Source: Jeotgalibacillus alimentarius
GTDB taxonomy: Bacteria; Bacillota; Bacilli; Bacillales; Jeotgalibacillaceae
Length of the DNA stretch: 64,000 bases
Direction: 5' to 3'
Assembly: GCF_000829445.1 (NCBI RefSeq)
Contig: NZ_JXRQ01000017.1
Coordinates: 186,001 to 250,000, forward strand
Shown: positions 25,436 through 35,122 of the stretch, piece after piece
Layout: each line of letters begins with the position of its first letter
Position numbering within the stretch: the first letter of the stretch is position 1
Translations under genes and position numbers: made by a program
Notes under the pieces: model-generated
The model's database searches: none
Seen by the model: the letters and a program-made list of their open reading frames with translations, nothing else
Told to the model about the DNA's origin: nothing

Positions 25436-26595
25436 GATCATCTATCTCCCTGTTATTTGATACGATGTTTCCAGTATTAATCCTTACTGCATTTGCAGAA
25501 AATGGACTTTTTCCAATTCACTATACAGCCCTTGGCATCGGCGTCATATCAGCCTGCCTGATTTTAATGAGCCTGGATAGAAAGATACAGGTCCGGGTTT
25601 TTGCACTCGCTTTAACAGCCTTTTTAATTCTATCTGTTGTGGCGGGAGGCTGGCCTGTCATTCTGATCGTTTGTCAGGGAATATTTTTCTTTTGGAGAAT
25701 GCTGAAAAGGTCAGATAGCAGTGAATTATCACAGATCACTCTCATTCAGCTGATTCTATTCACATTAGTGTTTATCTCTATGTTTTCATTCCAGCTGACA
25801 TATGAAATATATCCGGCGAATTTTTTAATTATCTATCTTGTTGCCGGCATCTTTTTATATAGTGCAGCGCCTTATTTCAGTACATACGCCAGCAAAAACG
25901 GGCTGGTATTGTTTTCAAAGTATGCCGGTCTTTTTTTAACATTGGGTGCAGTGATCTATCTTCTGGCAGAACCTTTCAGGAAATTACTGTTTGCAGCAGG
26001 AGACGTCGCTGTAGCAGGTGTGATCAGAATTCTTTATCTGACCGGGGCAGACATTGAGATACCGGAAGCACAAATGCCGGAAGTTGAAACGTCCTCTGAG
26101 GAGGGAGATATGTATAAGCCAAACCCACTGAATAGACAAGAGATAGAAGAAACGGTGGGTGTCAATACACTTGAGCTGATTATGTTGATTGCAGTTATCG
26201 TGTTAGCAGCGGGGGCAGCCTGGTTACTATTCAAAAAGTTCAAGCAGCAGCCCGTGCTGTCAGGGTCTGCGAATATGGATGTTACGATAGAAAGAAGACG
26301 AGTGAAAAAAGACCGTGATGAAAAAACAACTGTACCAAACCACCAAATCAGAAAAGAAATACTGAAGCTTGAACAAAAAGCCCGGAAAAATGAAGCAGGC
26401 AGGTTAAAGTCTGAAACGGTTAGGGAATGGTTCAGTAGGCTAAAAGTTCAGGACTATGGATATTACGCTGCGATATATGAAAAAGTCAGATACAATGACC
26501 AGGATGTTCTGTCAGAAGAGCAGAAAGCTTTTGAACAATTTGTTAAACATTTTGAGAAGCAGATTAAGAAAAATCAGCAACGATCTGATTCCTAA
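25408..26595 (+). CDS. Membrane protein with DUF4129-like C-terminus
   Basis: This 395-residue protein has about six or seven N-terminal membrane segments, an acidic extracytoplasmic loop (about 212-245), another membrane segment (about 255-272) and a basic cytoplasmic tail with a DUF4129-like pattern (TVREWFSRL, YEKVRYNDQDV). The Bacillus counterpart YebA places a transglutaminase-like domain between the two parts; that domain is absent here. It overlaps the DUF58 gene and completes the MoxR/DUF58/DUF4129 cluster. Confidence 0.72.
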   Translation: MESTVNRSIRSSISLLFDTMFPVLILTAFAENGLFPIHYTALGIGVISACLILMSLDRKIQVRVFALALTAFLILSVVAGGWPVILIVCQGIFFFWRMLKRSDSSELSQITLIQLILFTLVFISMFSFQLTYEIYPANFLIIYLVAGIFLYSAAPYFSTYASKNGLVLFSKYAGLFLTLGAVIYLLAEPFRKLLFAAGDVAVAGVIRILYLTGADIEIPEAQMPEVETSSEEGDMYKPNPLNRQEIEETVGVNTLELIMLIAVIVLAAGAAWLLFKKFKQQPVLSGSANMDVTIERRRVKKDRDEKTTVPNHQIRKEILKLEQKARKNEAGRLKSETVREWFSRLKVQDYGYYAAIYEKVRYNDQDVLSEEQKAFEQFVKHFEKQIKKNQQRSDS

Positions 26596-26698
26596 AATGC
26601 TGAAGCACTGCAAATTCGTTGTACTTAAGCCTTTCTCATGCTATTCTTATGATTTAAAGAGGATGTAAACATGTCACTAATAAGTAAAGGAATTTTTG

Positions 26699-26727
26699 TT
26701 GACTGTGAGGACGGAATTCGTTAACTT
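26699..26727 (+). promoter_or_regulatory. Candidate SigA promoter for ptsHI
   Basis: TTGACT and TAACTT are separated by 17 bp; the start site would be about 40 bp upstream of ptsH. The -10 match is moderate. Confidence 0.5.
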
Positions 26728-26775
26728 ATTAAAGTAATGTTGTAAATACAAGTGTAGAAAAGGAGAAGATTAATC

Positions 26776-27039
26776 ATGACACAAAAAACTTTTACAGTAA
26801 CTGCAGAAACAGGTATCCATGCACGTCCGGCTACAATTCTGGTTCAAAATGCAAGCAAATTTGATTCTGATATCCAGCTTGAGTATAAAGGGAAGAAAGT
26901 AAACCTGAAATCAATCATGGGTGTTATGTCTCTAGGTGTTGGTAAAGACGCTGAAATCACAATCTACGCTGATGGAAGCGACGAAGAAGAAGCGCTGGCA
27001 AGTCTTGAAGAAACTCTTAAAAACGAAGGTCTTGCGTAA
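26776..27039 (+). CDS. ptsH: PTS phosphocarrier protein HPr
   Basis: The 87-residue HPr has the phospho-acceptor His15 (TGIHARPAT) and the regulatory Ser46 ([11 protein letters not shown]). HPr passes phosphate from enzyme I to the sugar-specific EIIs; HPr(Ser46-P) is the corepressor for CcpA in Bacillota. AAGGAG precedes the ATG. ptsI starts two bases after its stop codon, the usual ptsHI operon. No ptsG is next to it. Confidence 0.97.
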   Translation: MTQKTFTVTAETGIHARPATILVQNASKFDSDIQLEYKGKKVNLKSIMGVMSLGVGKDAEITIYADGSDEEEALASLEETLKNEGLA

Positions 27040-27041
27040 GA

Positions 27042-28760
27042 ATGTCTTCAGTTTTAAAAGGAATAGCAGCATCAAGCGGAATTGCGATTGCTAAAGCTTA
27101 CCGTCTTGTAGAGCCGGACCTTTCGTTTGAACAGACGAAAGTTGAACATGCAGACCAAGAAGTACAGCGCTTCCAGGATGCTCTCCAGACATCTAAAAAC
27201 GAGCTAGAAGTCATTCGTGACCGTGCAAGAACAGAGTTGGGAGAAGATAAGGCCCAAATTTTTGAGGCGCATCTTCTCGTATTAAGTGATCCTGAATTGA
27301 TATCTCCTATTGAAGATAAGATCAACCAGGAACACGTTAACGCTGAGGCTGCATTGAAAGAAACAGCGGATATGTTTGTTACGATGTTTGAACAGATGGA
27401 TAACGAGTATATGAAAGAGCGTGCTGCAGATATCCGTGATGTAACAAAGCGTGTTCTTTCACACCTGCTGGGCGTAAAAGTACTTAATCCAAGCATGATC
27501 TCAGAAGAAGTTGTGGTCATTGCTGAGGATCTTACACCGTCAGATACAGCACAGCTGAACCGTGAATTTGTTAAAGGATTCACAACAAATATCGGTGGAC
27601 GTACTTCACATTCAGCAATCATGGCCCGCTCTATGGAAATTCCAGCAGTAGTTGGAACAAAAGAAGCGACTGTGACAATCGAAAACGGCGACATGGTTAT
27701 TGTTGACGGGTTAAATGGTGAAGTTCACGTTAATCCGACTGATGAACTGATCAGTCAGTATGAAAAGAAAGCAGCTGATTTTGCTGATCAAAAAGCAGAA
27801 TGGGCCAAGCTTGTTGATGAAAAAACTGTAACGGCGGATGGCCGTCACGTCGAGCTTGCTGCAAATATTGGAACACCGGGAGATCTTGAAGGTGTAACAA
27901 ATAACGGTGGGGAGGCGATTGGACTTTACCGTACAGAGTTTCTTTACATGGGCCGTACTGAGCTTCCGTCAGAAGCTGAACAGTTCGAGTCATATAAAGC
28001 AGTGTTAGAAGGCATGAAAGGTAAGCCGGTTGTCGTTCGTACGCTTGATATTGGCGGAGACAAAGAGCTTCCTTATCTGAATCTTCCTGAAGAAATGAAC
28101 CCATTCCTCGGCTTCCGTGCAATCAGACTATGTCTTGAGGAAACTGACCTGTTCCGTACGCAGCTTCGTGCACTGCTTCGTGCGAGTACGTACGGCAACT
28201 TAAAAGTTATGTTCCCGATGATTTCTAACCTTGATGAATTCAGATCTGCTAAAGCACTTCTTCTTGAAGTGAAAGAAGAGCTGATTCAAGAAGGTGTGGA
28301 AGTCTCAGATTCAATCGAAGTCGGCATTATGGTTGAAATTCCTTCAACAGCAGTGATGGCAGATCAGTTTGCAAAAGAAGTGGATTTCTTCAGTATTGGA
28401 ACAAACGATCTGATTCAATACACGATGGCAGCTGACCGTATGAATGAAAGAGTATCATACCTTTATCAGCCGTATAATCCTGCTATTTTGCGCCTGATTA
28501 AAATGGTGATCGATGCTTCTCATAAAGAAGGTAAGTGGACTGGTATGTGCGGCGAGATGGCCGGAGACGAAATTGCGATTCCAATTCTGCTTGGACTTGG
28601 ACTCGATGAATTCTCAATGAGCGCAACTTCTATTCTGCCTGCACGCACTCAGATCAAGCAGCTTTCAGATGATAAAATGAAAGCCTTAGCTGAGCACGTC
28701 CTGACACTTGGTACAAATGATGAAGTGATTGAAGCTGTAAAAAAAGAAATTAATTTGTAA
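27042..28760 (+). CDS. ptsI: PTS enzyme I
   Basis: The 572-residue phosphoenolpyruvate-protein phosphotransferase carries the active-site His190 in [13 protein letters not shown], the PEP-binding DGGxxG-like arrangement including [10 protein letters not shown] and [12 protein letters not shown], and the C-terminal cysteine motif [13 protein letters not shown]. It transfers phosphate from PEP to HPr. It is coupled to ptsH and ends with a strong terminator. Confidence 0.97.
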   Translation: MSSVLKGIAASSGIAIAKAYRLVEPDLSFEQTKVEHADQEVQRFQDALQTSKNELEVIRDRARTELGEDKAQIFEAHLLVLSDPELISPIEDKINQEHVNAEAALKETADMFVTMFEQMDNEYMKERAADIRDVTKRVLSHLLGVKVLNPSMISEEVVVIAEDLTPSDTAQLNREFVKGFTTNIGGRTSHSAIMARSMEIPAVVGTKEATVTIENGDMVIVDGLNGEVHVNPTDELISQYEKKAADFADQKAEWAKLVDEKTVTADGRHVELAANIGTPGDLEGVTNNGGEAIGLYRTEFLYMGRTELPSEAEQFESYKAVLEGMKGKPVVVRTLDIGGDKELPYLNLPEEMNPFLGFRAIRLCLEETDLFRTQLRALLRASTYGNLKVMFPMISNLDEFRSAKALLLEVKEELIQEGVEVSDSIEVGIMVEIPSTAVMADQFAKEVDFFSIGTNDLIQYTMAADRMNERVSYLYQPYNPAILRLIKMVIDASHKEGKWTGMCGEMAGDEIAIPILLGLGLDEFSMSATSILPARTQIKQLSDDKMKALAEHVLTLGTNDEVIEAVKKEINL

Positions 28761-28853
28761 TATATTTGTTATTTAAATTGGGATTAAAAGAATGAACAGG
28801 GGGAAGTATATTAGTAGTACAAGCATACTTTTTCATTCTGATTTCCCTTTTTT

Positions 28854-28887
28854 GAACCGGATTCCCCCCATAATCCGGTTCTTTTTT
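28854..28887 (+). terminator. Terminator of the ptsHI operon
   Basis: A ten-base-pair perfect stem, GAACCGGATT with its complement, surrounds a CCCCCCAT loop and is followed by T6. Confidence 0.9.
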
Positions 28888-29542
28888 ATGTTTTAAAGGG
28901 GTTATTCCACGTCATCAGTACCGCACAATCAGCTGAGTCTTCATCTTCAAGGTAATTTCTCATCAATTTCTCCGGGATCCGTCCGGCCTTCATCAAAAAT
29001 GTGACGACTGGATCTGTAAGTTCACCACTCACAATTCTTTTAAAATATTCCTCCGGTGTCATATTATCCCTGAACGCTTTGTAGCCAGGCATTCTGCTGC
29101 CACCCGCAAGTTTTTCGACTCCAAGAAAAACAACCGTTTCATACATCGCTCTCATGAGTTCTTTTCCAAGCCCAAGGCCCCTGTAGTCAGGATTCATACA
29201 AATATCAACGATGTACAATACATTACCGTCCGGTTCGTGATTTGTAATATAACCATCAGAAGTAATTTGCTCCCATGTATGCTGTTCCCCTGCATAGTTC
29301 GTTCTGAGCGCAGTGATTGAACCGGCAATCTGCCCGTCCACGAGAATACAGAGTGCACCTTCAGGAAACCTGGTAATGTGTTCATTCAGCTGCAGATGAT
29401 TCCATAAAAGATCTGAAGGAAATGGAGGAGGAAAAGCTTTTCTCTGCAGCTCAATTAACTGTTCAAAATCTTCTTCCCGATAGTTTCTAACCGTTACGCT
29501 ATACCTTTTTTCATTCTTAAAAATAAAAAGATCTTTTTTCAT
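28886..29542 (-). CDS. GNAT-family N-acetyltransferase
   Basis: The 218-residue protein has the GNAT fold: an N-terminal RNYREEDFEQLIELQ stretch, a central beta strand VDICMNPDYRG and the acetyl-CoA pyrophosphate loop RGLGLGKELM. The acceptor substrate is unknown. I place the start at 29542, where AAAGGAGG lies six bases upstream; the open frame extends 16 codons further without a better site. It converges on ptsI, and its stop abuts the ptsI terminator. Confidence 0.82.
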   Translation of the reverse strand: MKKDLFIFKNEKRYSVTVRNYREEDFEQLIELQRKAFPPPFPSDLLWNHLQLNEHITRFPEGALCILVDGQIAGSITALRTNYAGEQHTWEQITSDGYITNHEPDGNVLYIVDICMNPDYRGLGLGKELMRAMYETVVFLGVEKLAGGSRMPGYKAFRDNMTPEEYFKRIVSGELTDPVVTFLMKAGRIPEKLMRNYLEDEDSADCAVLMTWNNPFKT

Positions 29543-29633
29543 AACAGCCTCCTTTTTGCTAATCTTATCAACAGGAGATATCGTTTGCAATTTTCAAAAA
29601 GTAAGTCACAATCAAAGAAAAGGAGTGATTGAT

Positions 29634-30497
29634 TTGAATATCGGGTTTATCGGTACAGGGGTAATGGGGAAGTCAATTGTTACACACTTACAAAAGGAGC
29701 ATACAGTTCACCTATTCACACGTACGAAGGAAAAAGCAGAGGCATTGTTAAGTAATGGGGCTATATGGGAAGAGTCACCTGCTGCAGTAGCTGAAAAATG
29801 TTCAATTATGTTTTCAATGGTTGGTTATCCGGAAGATGTGGAAGCTATTTATAAGGGAGAAGAAGGTGTTTTCCAGACAGCTTCTGAAGGGTCAGTCTGT
29901 ATTGACCTGACAACTTCAAAGCCTGAGCTTGCTGAAAAGCTCTATCAGGAAGGAAAATTAAAAGGCATACATATGATTGATGCACCTGTATCAGGTGGAG
30001 ACACCGGAGCGAAAGAGGGAATATTATCGATTATGGCTGGCGGGGATGAAGAAGTTTTTGAAAAAATCGTTCCTGTTTTACAGACTTTTGGTGCAAATAT
30101 TGTCTATCATGGGAAGTCAGGAAGCGGGCAGCATGCAAAAATGAGTAATCAGATTGTAATCGGTTCAACGATGACCGGTGTTTGTGAAGCGTTAACGTAT
30201 GCAATTAAAGCCGGACTCGATCCTGAAAAAGTGCTTGCAAGCATTTCGAAGGGAGCAGCAGGCAGCTGGAGTTTAAGTCATCTGGCACCACGTATGTTAA
30301 AAGAAGATTTTGAACCTGGATTTTATATTCATCATTTTATTAAAGACTTAAAAATTGCGCTTGATGAGGCAAACAAAATGGGGTTATCTCTGCCGGGACT
30401 TGAACTGGCGTTACATTCATATGAGCAGGCAAAATCTGAAGGGTTGGCAGATAAGGGAACACAGGCACTGTATAAAGTATATGCAAAACAGATTTAG
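29634..30497 (+). CDS. ykwC: YkwC-like beta-hydroxyacid dehydrogenase
   Basis: This 287-residue enzyme begins with the dinucleotide motif GFIGTGVMG and has the substrate-binding DAPVSGGDTGAKEG loop and the catalytic lysine in GSGQHAKMSNQ, the marks of 3-hydroxyisobutyrate/tartronate-semialdehyde/6-phosphogluconate dehydrogenases. The TTG at 29634 is chosen because AAAGGAGTGAT precedes it and the protein begins at the Rossmann strand. Position next to patA matches ykwC. The true substrate is unknown. Confidence 0.82.
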   Translation: MNIGFIGTGVMGKSIVTHLQKEHTVHLFTRTKEKAEALLSNGAIWEESPAAVAEKCSIMFSMVGYPEDVEAIYKGEEGVFQTASEGSVCIDLTTSKPELAEKLYQEGKLKGIHMIDAPVSGGDTGAKEGILSIMAGGDEEVFEKIVPVLQTFGANIVYHGKSGSGQHAKMSNQIVIGSTMTGVCEALTYAIKAGLDPEKVLASISKGAAGSWSLSHLAPRMLKEDFEPGFYIHHFIKDLKIALDEANKMGLSLPGLELALHSYEQAKSEGLADKGTQALYKVYAKQI

Positions 30498-30509
30498 TGC
30501 CTGTGCGGG

Positions 30510-30536
30510 GCCGGGATATAGCGATCCCGGCTTTTA
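30510..30536 (+). terminator. Terminator after ykwC
   Basis: GCCGGGA/TCCCGGC stem with a TATAGCGA loop and a T-rich tail. Confidence 0.85.
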
Positions 30537-31682
30537 TTAAGGTTTCAATACATGATTTAAGTAATGTTCAATTCTGTTAAATGCTTCAGTCAGCTGAGCT
30601 TCTGAGCAGGCATATGAAATTCTGACATACCCCTCGCCTTCTGCACCAAAAGCTGTTCCCGGTACAACGCCCACTTTTGCATGCTTTGCAAGATTAAGTG
30701 CGAACTGTTCAGCTGATTCATCAACAGGGATTCCTGCCAAGAAATAAAATGCTCCATCCGGTTTCACTACATCAAACCCCAGCTCACGCAGACGTTCCTC
30801 AGTAAGCGCCCTTCTTTTTTTGTATGCTTCTTTCATAGGAAGTGCGTCATCTTTTCCAAATGTATAAGCTGCCAGTGCAGCGCGCTGTGAAATAGAGGGG
30901 GCACATGAAACAGTATACTGATGGACTTTCAGACATTGTTCAGCAAACACTGATGGAGCCATCAATACTCCGATTCGCCAACCGGTCATTGAATGTGATT
31001 TTGAAAGTCCGTTGATGATGATCGTTCTGTCGCGTGCCATTGTTCCAATCGATGTATGAATGTCATCATAGGTTAGCTCACTATATATTTCATCAGCAAT
31101 GATGGTGAGATTATACTTTTCTGCAAGTAAAGCGATCTCCTGCAGTTCTGTATGATTCAGGCTTATACCGGTAGGGTTAGAAGGATACGGCAGTATGATT
31201 GCCGCTGTTTTTTTACTGATAACCGGCTCAATACATGATGCAGTTAATTTAAAGCCATTATGCGTTGTATCAATATAAACCGGGGCTGCCCCGCATTGCT
31301 GAATGACAGGTGTATAGCCGGGATATACGGGAGCGGGGAGAATCACTTCCTGACCAGGTGATAAGATGGTTCTCAGTGCTGTATCAATGGCCTGAGAGGC
31401 CCCGTTGGTCACAATGATTTCATCCTCAGGCCGGTAATGTAATCCGTATTTTTCCTGCATATACACGGAGATTGCGGTTCTCAGTTCCGGAATGCCCGCA
31501 TTGTGGGTATAACTGGTAAAATTCTGATCGATTGCCTGCTTGGCAGCTTCCTTAATATGATCCGGAGTAGGGAAATCAGGCTGTCCAATTGTCAGTGAAA
31601 TCATGCCATCAATATGCTGGATCTGATTAAAAAACTTACGGATGCCTGAGATTTCAATATTTTTTACTGCTTCATTCATCAC
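30537..31682 (-). CDS. patA: Aminotransferase PatA (N-acetyl-LL-diaminopimelate aminotransferase type)
   Basis: The 381-residue PLP enzyme has its cofactor lysine at Lys228 (NGLSKSHSMTGWR). Its start, EISGIRKFFNQ...MISLTIGQPDFPTP, is characteristic of B. subtilis PatA, which transaminates N-acetyl-L,L-2,6-diaminopimelate in lysine and wall-precursor synthesis. The other acetyl-branch enzymes, dapH and dapL, are at 47.9-49.8 kb. Start codons GTG 31682 and ATG 31679 are nearly equivalent; AAGGA lies nine bases before the GTG. It is convergent with ykwC. Confidence 0.85.
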   Translation of the reverse strand: MMNEAVKNIEISGIRKFFNQIQHIDGMISLTIGQPDFPTPDHIKEAAKQAIDQNFTSYTHNAGIPELRTAISVYMQEKYGLHYRPEDEIIVTNGASQAIDTALRTILSPGQEVILPAPVYPGYTPVIQQCGAAPVYIDTTHNGFKLTASCIEPVISKKTAAIILPYPSNPTGISLNHTELQEIALLAEKYNLTIIADEIYSELTYDDIHTSIGTMARDRTIIINGLSKSHSMTGWRIGVLMAPSVFAEQCLKVHQYTVSCAPSISQRAALAAYTFGKDDALPMKEAYKKRRALTEERLRELGFDVVKPDGAFYFLAGIPVDESAEQFALNLAKHAKVGVVPGTAFGAEGEGYVRISYACSEAQLTEAFNRIEHYLNHVLKP

Positions 31683-31827
31683 ATATTCACGTCCTTCAGG
31701 TATTAGCTTATGACAGCTATTGTACCTTAAAAAGCGGTGCGATTGAAATTTGTAATGAGTAAGTTGATTAAACAGTCATGTTTCAGGATAAATAACAGTT
31801 ATGAAAGATACGAAGGAGGTGGCTCAT

Positions 31828-32829
31828 ATGATCAGAGTGATGGGCATGACGACCGTCGGACAGATTAAGGAGTTCGATTCAATAAAAGATGCAAGGAAAG
31901 CTAAGCTTCACTGGATGTGGACAGATTTTTCAAAACCTTCTGAGCGAGAAGGGAAAGAACTGTCAAAAACCTTTTCGTTTCACCCGCTTGCAATTGAAGA
32001 CTGTGTGGAAAAAGGCTACCAGCGTCCAAAATTTGATAGCTATCATCAATATATATTTCTGGTCCTTCATCATTTAACGAAAGATACATATGAAGCTGAG
32101 GAAATTGATGTATTCGTAAATGAAAAAATGATCGTTACCTGGCATTACGATCAGCTGAAAATGGTTGATGAGATCTGGCAAAGAATGCTGTCAGGTGATG
32201 CTGCACGTGAAGAGCAGAATCCGATAGGACTGCTGCATTCAATACTTGATATCACAGTAGATGAATATTTTCCTCACGTGTATGGTATTGAAGATGTGCT
32301 GAACAGTATTGAAGAACGAACAGATGAAAATTCGTCTCATGATCTGATGGACAGACTGTTTGATGTGAGGCACGATATGCAGAAGCTGAGAAGATCTTTG
32401 GTACCGACGAGGGATTTACTGTACCGTCTCTTAAATGGTTCGAACGTGGGACTTACAAGAGATCAGCAGCTGTACTTTTCAGATGTATATGACCATGTGA
32501 TTAAACTGACTGAAATGCTTGATTCCTACCGTGAATTTTCATCAGATATCCGTGATAACTATATCTCTGTCAGTTCAGACAAGATGAATAATATTATGAT
32601 GACGCTGACCGTTATTACCACGATCTTTATGCCGCTGTCATTTTTAGCCGGACTTTACGGGATGAATTTTGTCTATATACCTGAACTTGAATTCGAGTAC
32701 GGATACTTTGTCCTGCTAGGCGTCATGTCAGTAATCGCCATCGTTATGTTTATTATCTTCCGCAAAGTTGGCTGGCTGCAATTCTCCAGATCAAAGAAAA
32801 AGAAAAGGCGCAGAATTTTTAAAAGGTAG
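31828..32829 (+). CDS. corA: CorA-family Mg2+/divalent cation transporter
   Basis: The 333-residue protein has the CorA layout: a cytoplasmic alpha/beta domain, a long helical stalk (about 150-270) and two C-terminal membrane segments, with the pore signature YGMNF at the end of the first. A basic tail follows the second. CorA homopentamers conduct Mg2+ and sometimes Co2+ or Ni2+. The ATG at 31828 has a perfect AAGGAGG eight bases ahead; an upstream in-frame ATG at 31801 lacks one. It is monocistronic. Confidence 0.9.
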   Translation: MIRVMGMTTVGQIKEFDSIKDARKAKLHWMWTDFSKPSEREGKELSKTFSFHPLAIEDCVEKGYQRPKFDSYHQYIFLVLHHLTKDTYEAEEIDVFVNEKMIVTWHYDQLKMVDEIWQRMLSGDAAREEQNPIGLLHSILDITVDEYFPHVYGIEDVLNSIEERTDENSSHDLMDRLFDVRHDMQKLRRSLVPTRDLLYRLLNGSNVGLTRDQQLYFSDVYDHVIKLTEMLDSYREFSSDIRDNYISVSSDKMNNIMMTLTVITTIFMPLSFLAGLYGMNFVYIPELEFEYGYFVLLGVMSVIAIVMFIIFRKVGWLQFSRSKKKKRRRIFKR

Positions 32830-32893
32830 TAAATCTGAAACAGAAGACTCTATATCGTTTTCGCATAAGGAGAATCCTTTTAACTGTCCATGT

Positions 32894-32925
32894 GGCTGAG
32901 ACAATTTTTTGTCTCAGCCTTTATT
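32894..32925 (+). terminator. Terminator after corA
   Basis: GGCTGAGACA/TGTCTCAGCC stem with a T-rich loop, followed by TTTATTTT. It shares its core with several other terminators here. Confidence 0.82.
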
Positions 32926-32958
32926 TTATGTCTATATTAAAGCTCAATATTGTTTAGT

Positions 32959-33000
32959 ACAGCTGGTGATTCTCGCTGAAGCGGAAATCACCAGCCAACT
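32959..33000. repeat. Collapsed copy of the MITE-like repeat
   Basis: CAGCTGGTGATT and AATCACCAGC form a perfect hairpin around a core containing CTGAAGCGGAA. Read on the minus strand it carries the left end of the 18989-19130 repeat joined to its right end, without the roughly 100-bp GC-rich middle. Confidence 0.65.
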
Positions 33001-33103
33001 TTGACAGAACTAATTTTATATTAATTTCCTGTAAATTCTACTTAGAATAAAGGGTTTTATCACATGCGTATGGAAAGAGTGGGAAAGAAATGGAGGAATG
33101 ATG

Positions 33104-34408
33104 ATGAACCGGACGGACCATACGCCCCGCTCAGGAATGAAGCTTTTCTTTACGCTGCCGATATTATCATGGGCACTTTATGACTTTGCCAATACAATTT
33201 TTTCTTCAAATATTAATACCGTGTTTTTCCCATTTTATCTGGATGCACAACTTGGCGGAAGCGTTGAGATGGAACAGGTAGCGAGTACTTTTATCTCTTA
33301 TGCAAATGCATTTGCGAGCTTTTTACTCGTCATTTTTTCCCCATTGTACGGTGTCTGGATAGATCGTACGGGACAGAAGAAGAAGTATATTGTCTGGCTT
33401 GCATCTCTTTCTATAGCCGCTACTTTTCTGATGGGGATATTCGCTGTCACAACCGTGCAGGGAGAGTGGCTGAATCTGCCGGTCAATTTATTTTTTGTGA
33501 TTATTGCATTTGTTGTGGCAAAGTTTTTCTTTAACAGCAGTCTTGTTTTTTACGATACAATGCTGAGTGATTTAGGGACAAAAGAAGAAATACCGCTGAT
33601 TTAAGGGTTTGGGGTTGCGGTTGGGTATCTTGGCACAATTGTTGGACTCTCTGTCTATTTGTTTGTGCAGGAAGGAAATCCTGAGCAGGCTTTTATCCCG
33701 ACAGCCGTTATGTATTTACTATTCTCACTGCCGTTATTTTTCTTTTTAAAGGATACACCTGCAAAGAAAACGGAGAAAGAACATTTCCTTACAGGTTACA
33801 AGGAGATCTACCGCACATTTAAGGACATGCGCAATTATAAAAATACATTTACCTTTATGCTTTCTTATTTCTTTTTAAATGATGCAATTGCGACGACGAT
33901 TGCGATTATGGCCATTTACGCCACTGCTGTCGTCGGTTTTACGAGTGGACAGTTTATCATTCTTTATCTCGGTTCAACGATATTTGCCATTATAGGATCC
34001 TTTATATTCGGTTATATTACTAAAAAGACAGGTGCAAAGGTTGGTGTGATGCTTGTATCAATCATATTAATTACGGCTCTGACCATCGCTGCACTTGCTA
34101 CAGAGCAGTGGATGTTCTGGATAGCAGGCGCACTGATCGGTGTAGCTCTCGGCTCCATGTGGGTCACTTCACGTACATTAATCATTGACCTGACTCCTTA
34201 TGAAAAAAGAGGGCAATTTTTCGGGTTATTTGCTTTTTCAGGAAAAGTTTCCTCCATAATCGGCCCGGCAGTTTACGGTACGATTACGCTGAACCTGAGG
34301 GAGTACGGGGAGCTGGCAAGCAGAATCGCACTGTCATCGCTCATCGTGATGGCAGTAATCGGCATGATTCTGCTGATAAAAGTGAAGCAGCCTGTTGCTG
34401 AGACTTGA
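33104..34408 (+). pseudogene. Atg22/UMF1-type MFS transporter interrupted by one stop codon
   Basis: Residues before and after TAA at 33602-33604 belong to one reading frame and one protein of about 434 residues. The first part has the family signature WALYDFANTIFSSNI and runs to LSDLGTKEEIPLI; after the stop it resumes as GFGVAVGYLGTIVGLSVYLF and continues through the remaining membrane segments. A single change such as TCA to TAA would explain it. No start codon with a ribosome-binding site lies directly after the stop, so two working half-proteins are unlikely. UMF1 members are permeases of uncertain substrate. A sequencing error or readthrough cannot be excluded. The ATG at 33104 follows TGGAGGA. 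Confidence 0.85.
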
Positions 34409-34433
34409 CTCAAAGTGTTGTCATTTCTATAAT
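34405..34433 (+). promoter_or_regulatory. SigA promoter of ykuV
   Basis: TTGACT and a perfect TATAAT are separated by 17 bp. It overlaps the last codon of the preceding MFS frame. Confidence 0.75.
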
Positions 34434-34517
34434 GGAAATTGTGTTTTTTATAATAATTTTAATTAAGGATGAAACCCGTACTGCGATGGGTTCAGTTAGA
34501 TGCAGGAGGAATTGAAC

Positions 34518-34967
34518 ATGAAACTAAGAGCACCAATGCCTGAACTTGATGGCGCTGTTAAATGGTTAAACGGTGAAGTGAACAGAGAAGAGCTTGTAGG
34601 TGATAAACCGACACTGATACATTTCTGGTCAGTAAGCTGTCATTTATGTAAGGAAGCAATGCCTGATATTAATGAACTGCGTGATGAATATGAAGATAAC
34701 CTGAACGTTGTAGCTGTTCATATGCCTAGATCTGAGGATGATCTTGATATGGATGTGATTGAACAGGTAGCACAGGGACACGATATCTCTCAGCCGATTT
34801 ACGTAGACAGTGAACACAAACTGACAGAAGCATTCGAAAATCAGTATGTACCGGCATATTACGTTTTTGATAAAGAAGGCCAGCTCAGACACTCTCAGGC
34901 AGGCGGCAGTGGCATGAAAATGCTGCGTAAGCGACTGAACAGAGTACTTGATACAGAAGAAAAGTAA
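34518..34967 (+). CDS. ykuV: Thiol-disulfide oxidoreductase YkuV
   Basis: The 149-residue thioredoxin-fold protein carries the redox pair Cys41-His-Leu-Cys44 (FWSVSCHLCKEAMP) and the cis-Pro segment YVPAYYVFD. It is strongly similar to B. subtilis YkuV (MKLR-PMPEL start, VVAVHMPRSEDDLD, GGSGMKML). It has no signal peptide, so it acts in the cytoplasm. The ATG at 34518 has AGGAGGA seven bases ahead; the upstream ATG at 34500 is not supported. In B. subtilis ykuV sits next to the peroxiredoxin ykuU, but here they are 16 kb apart. Confidence 0.9.
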   Translation: MKLRAPMPELDGAVKWLNGEVNREELVGDKPTLIHFWSVSCHLCKEAMPDINELRDEYEDNLNVVAVHMPRSEDDLDMDVIEQVAQGHDISQPIYVDSEHKLTEAFENQYVPAYYVFDKEGQLRHSQAGGSGMKMLRKRLNRVLDTEEK

Positions 34968-34983
34968 TTGCATATTCAATAAC

Positions 34984-35025
34984 AGCTTCCTTTACCCGAT
35001 ATAAGAGGTGAAGGAAGCTTTTTTA
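34984..35025 (+). terminator. Terminator after ykuV
   Basis: AGCTTCCTTTACC pairs with GGTGAAGGAAGCT, followed by T6. Confidence 0.87.
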
Positions 35026-35122
35026 TTACAATTGATGAAAATCAGTTATTGCCTTTATACAACTGGAGCGGAAGTCGCCCATATTACAGGTAATGTAATT
35101 TGATGTCTAAGGAGAGAGAAAA

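Noticed and set aside
33659-34408. Second MFS half as an independent gene
   Set aside because: Its first possible TTG/ATG codons lack a ribosome-binding site and lie inside a membrane segment; the frame is continuous with the upstream half.
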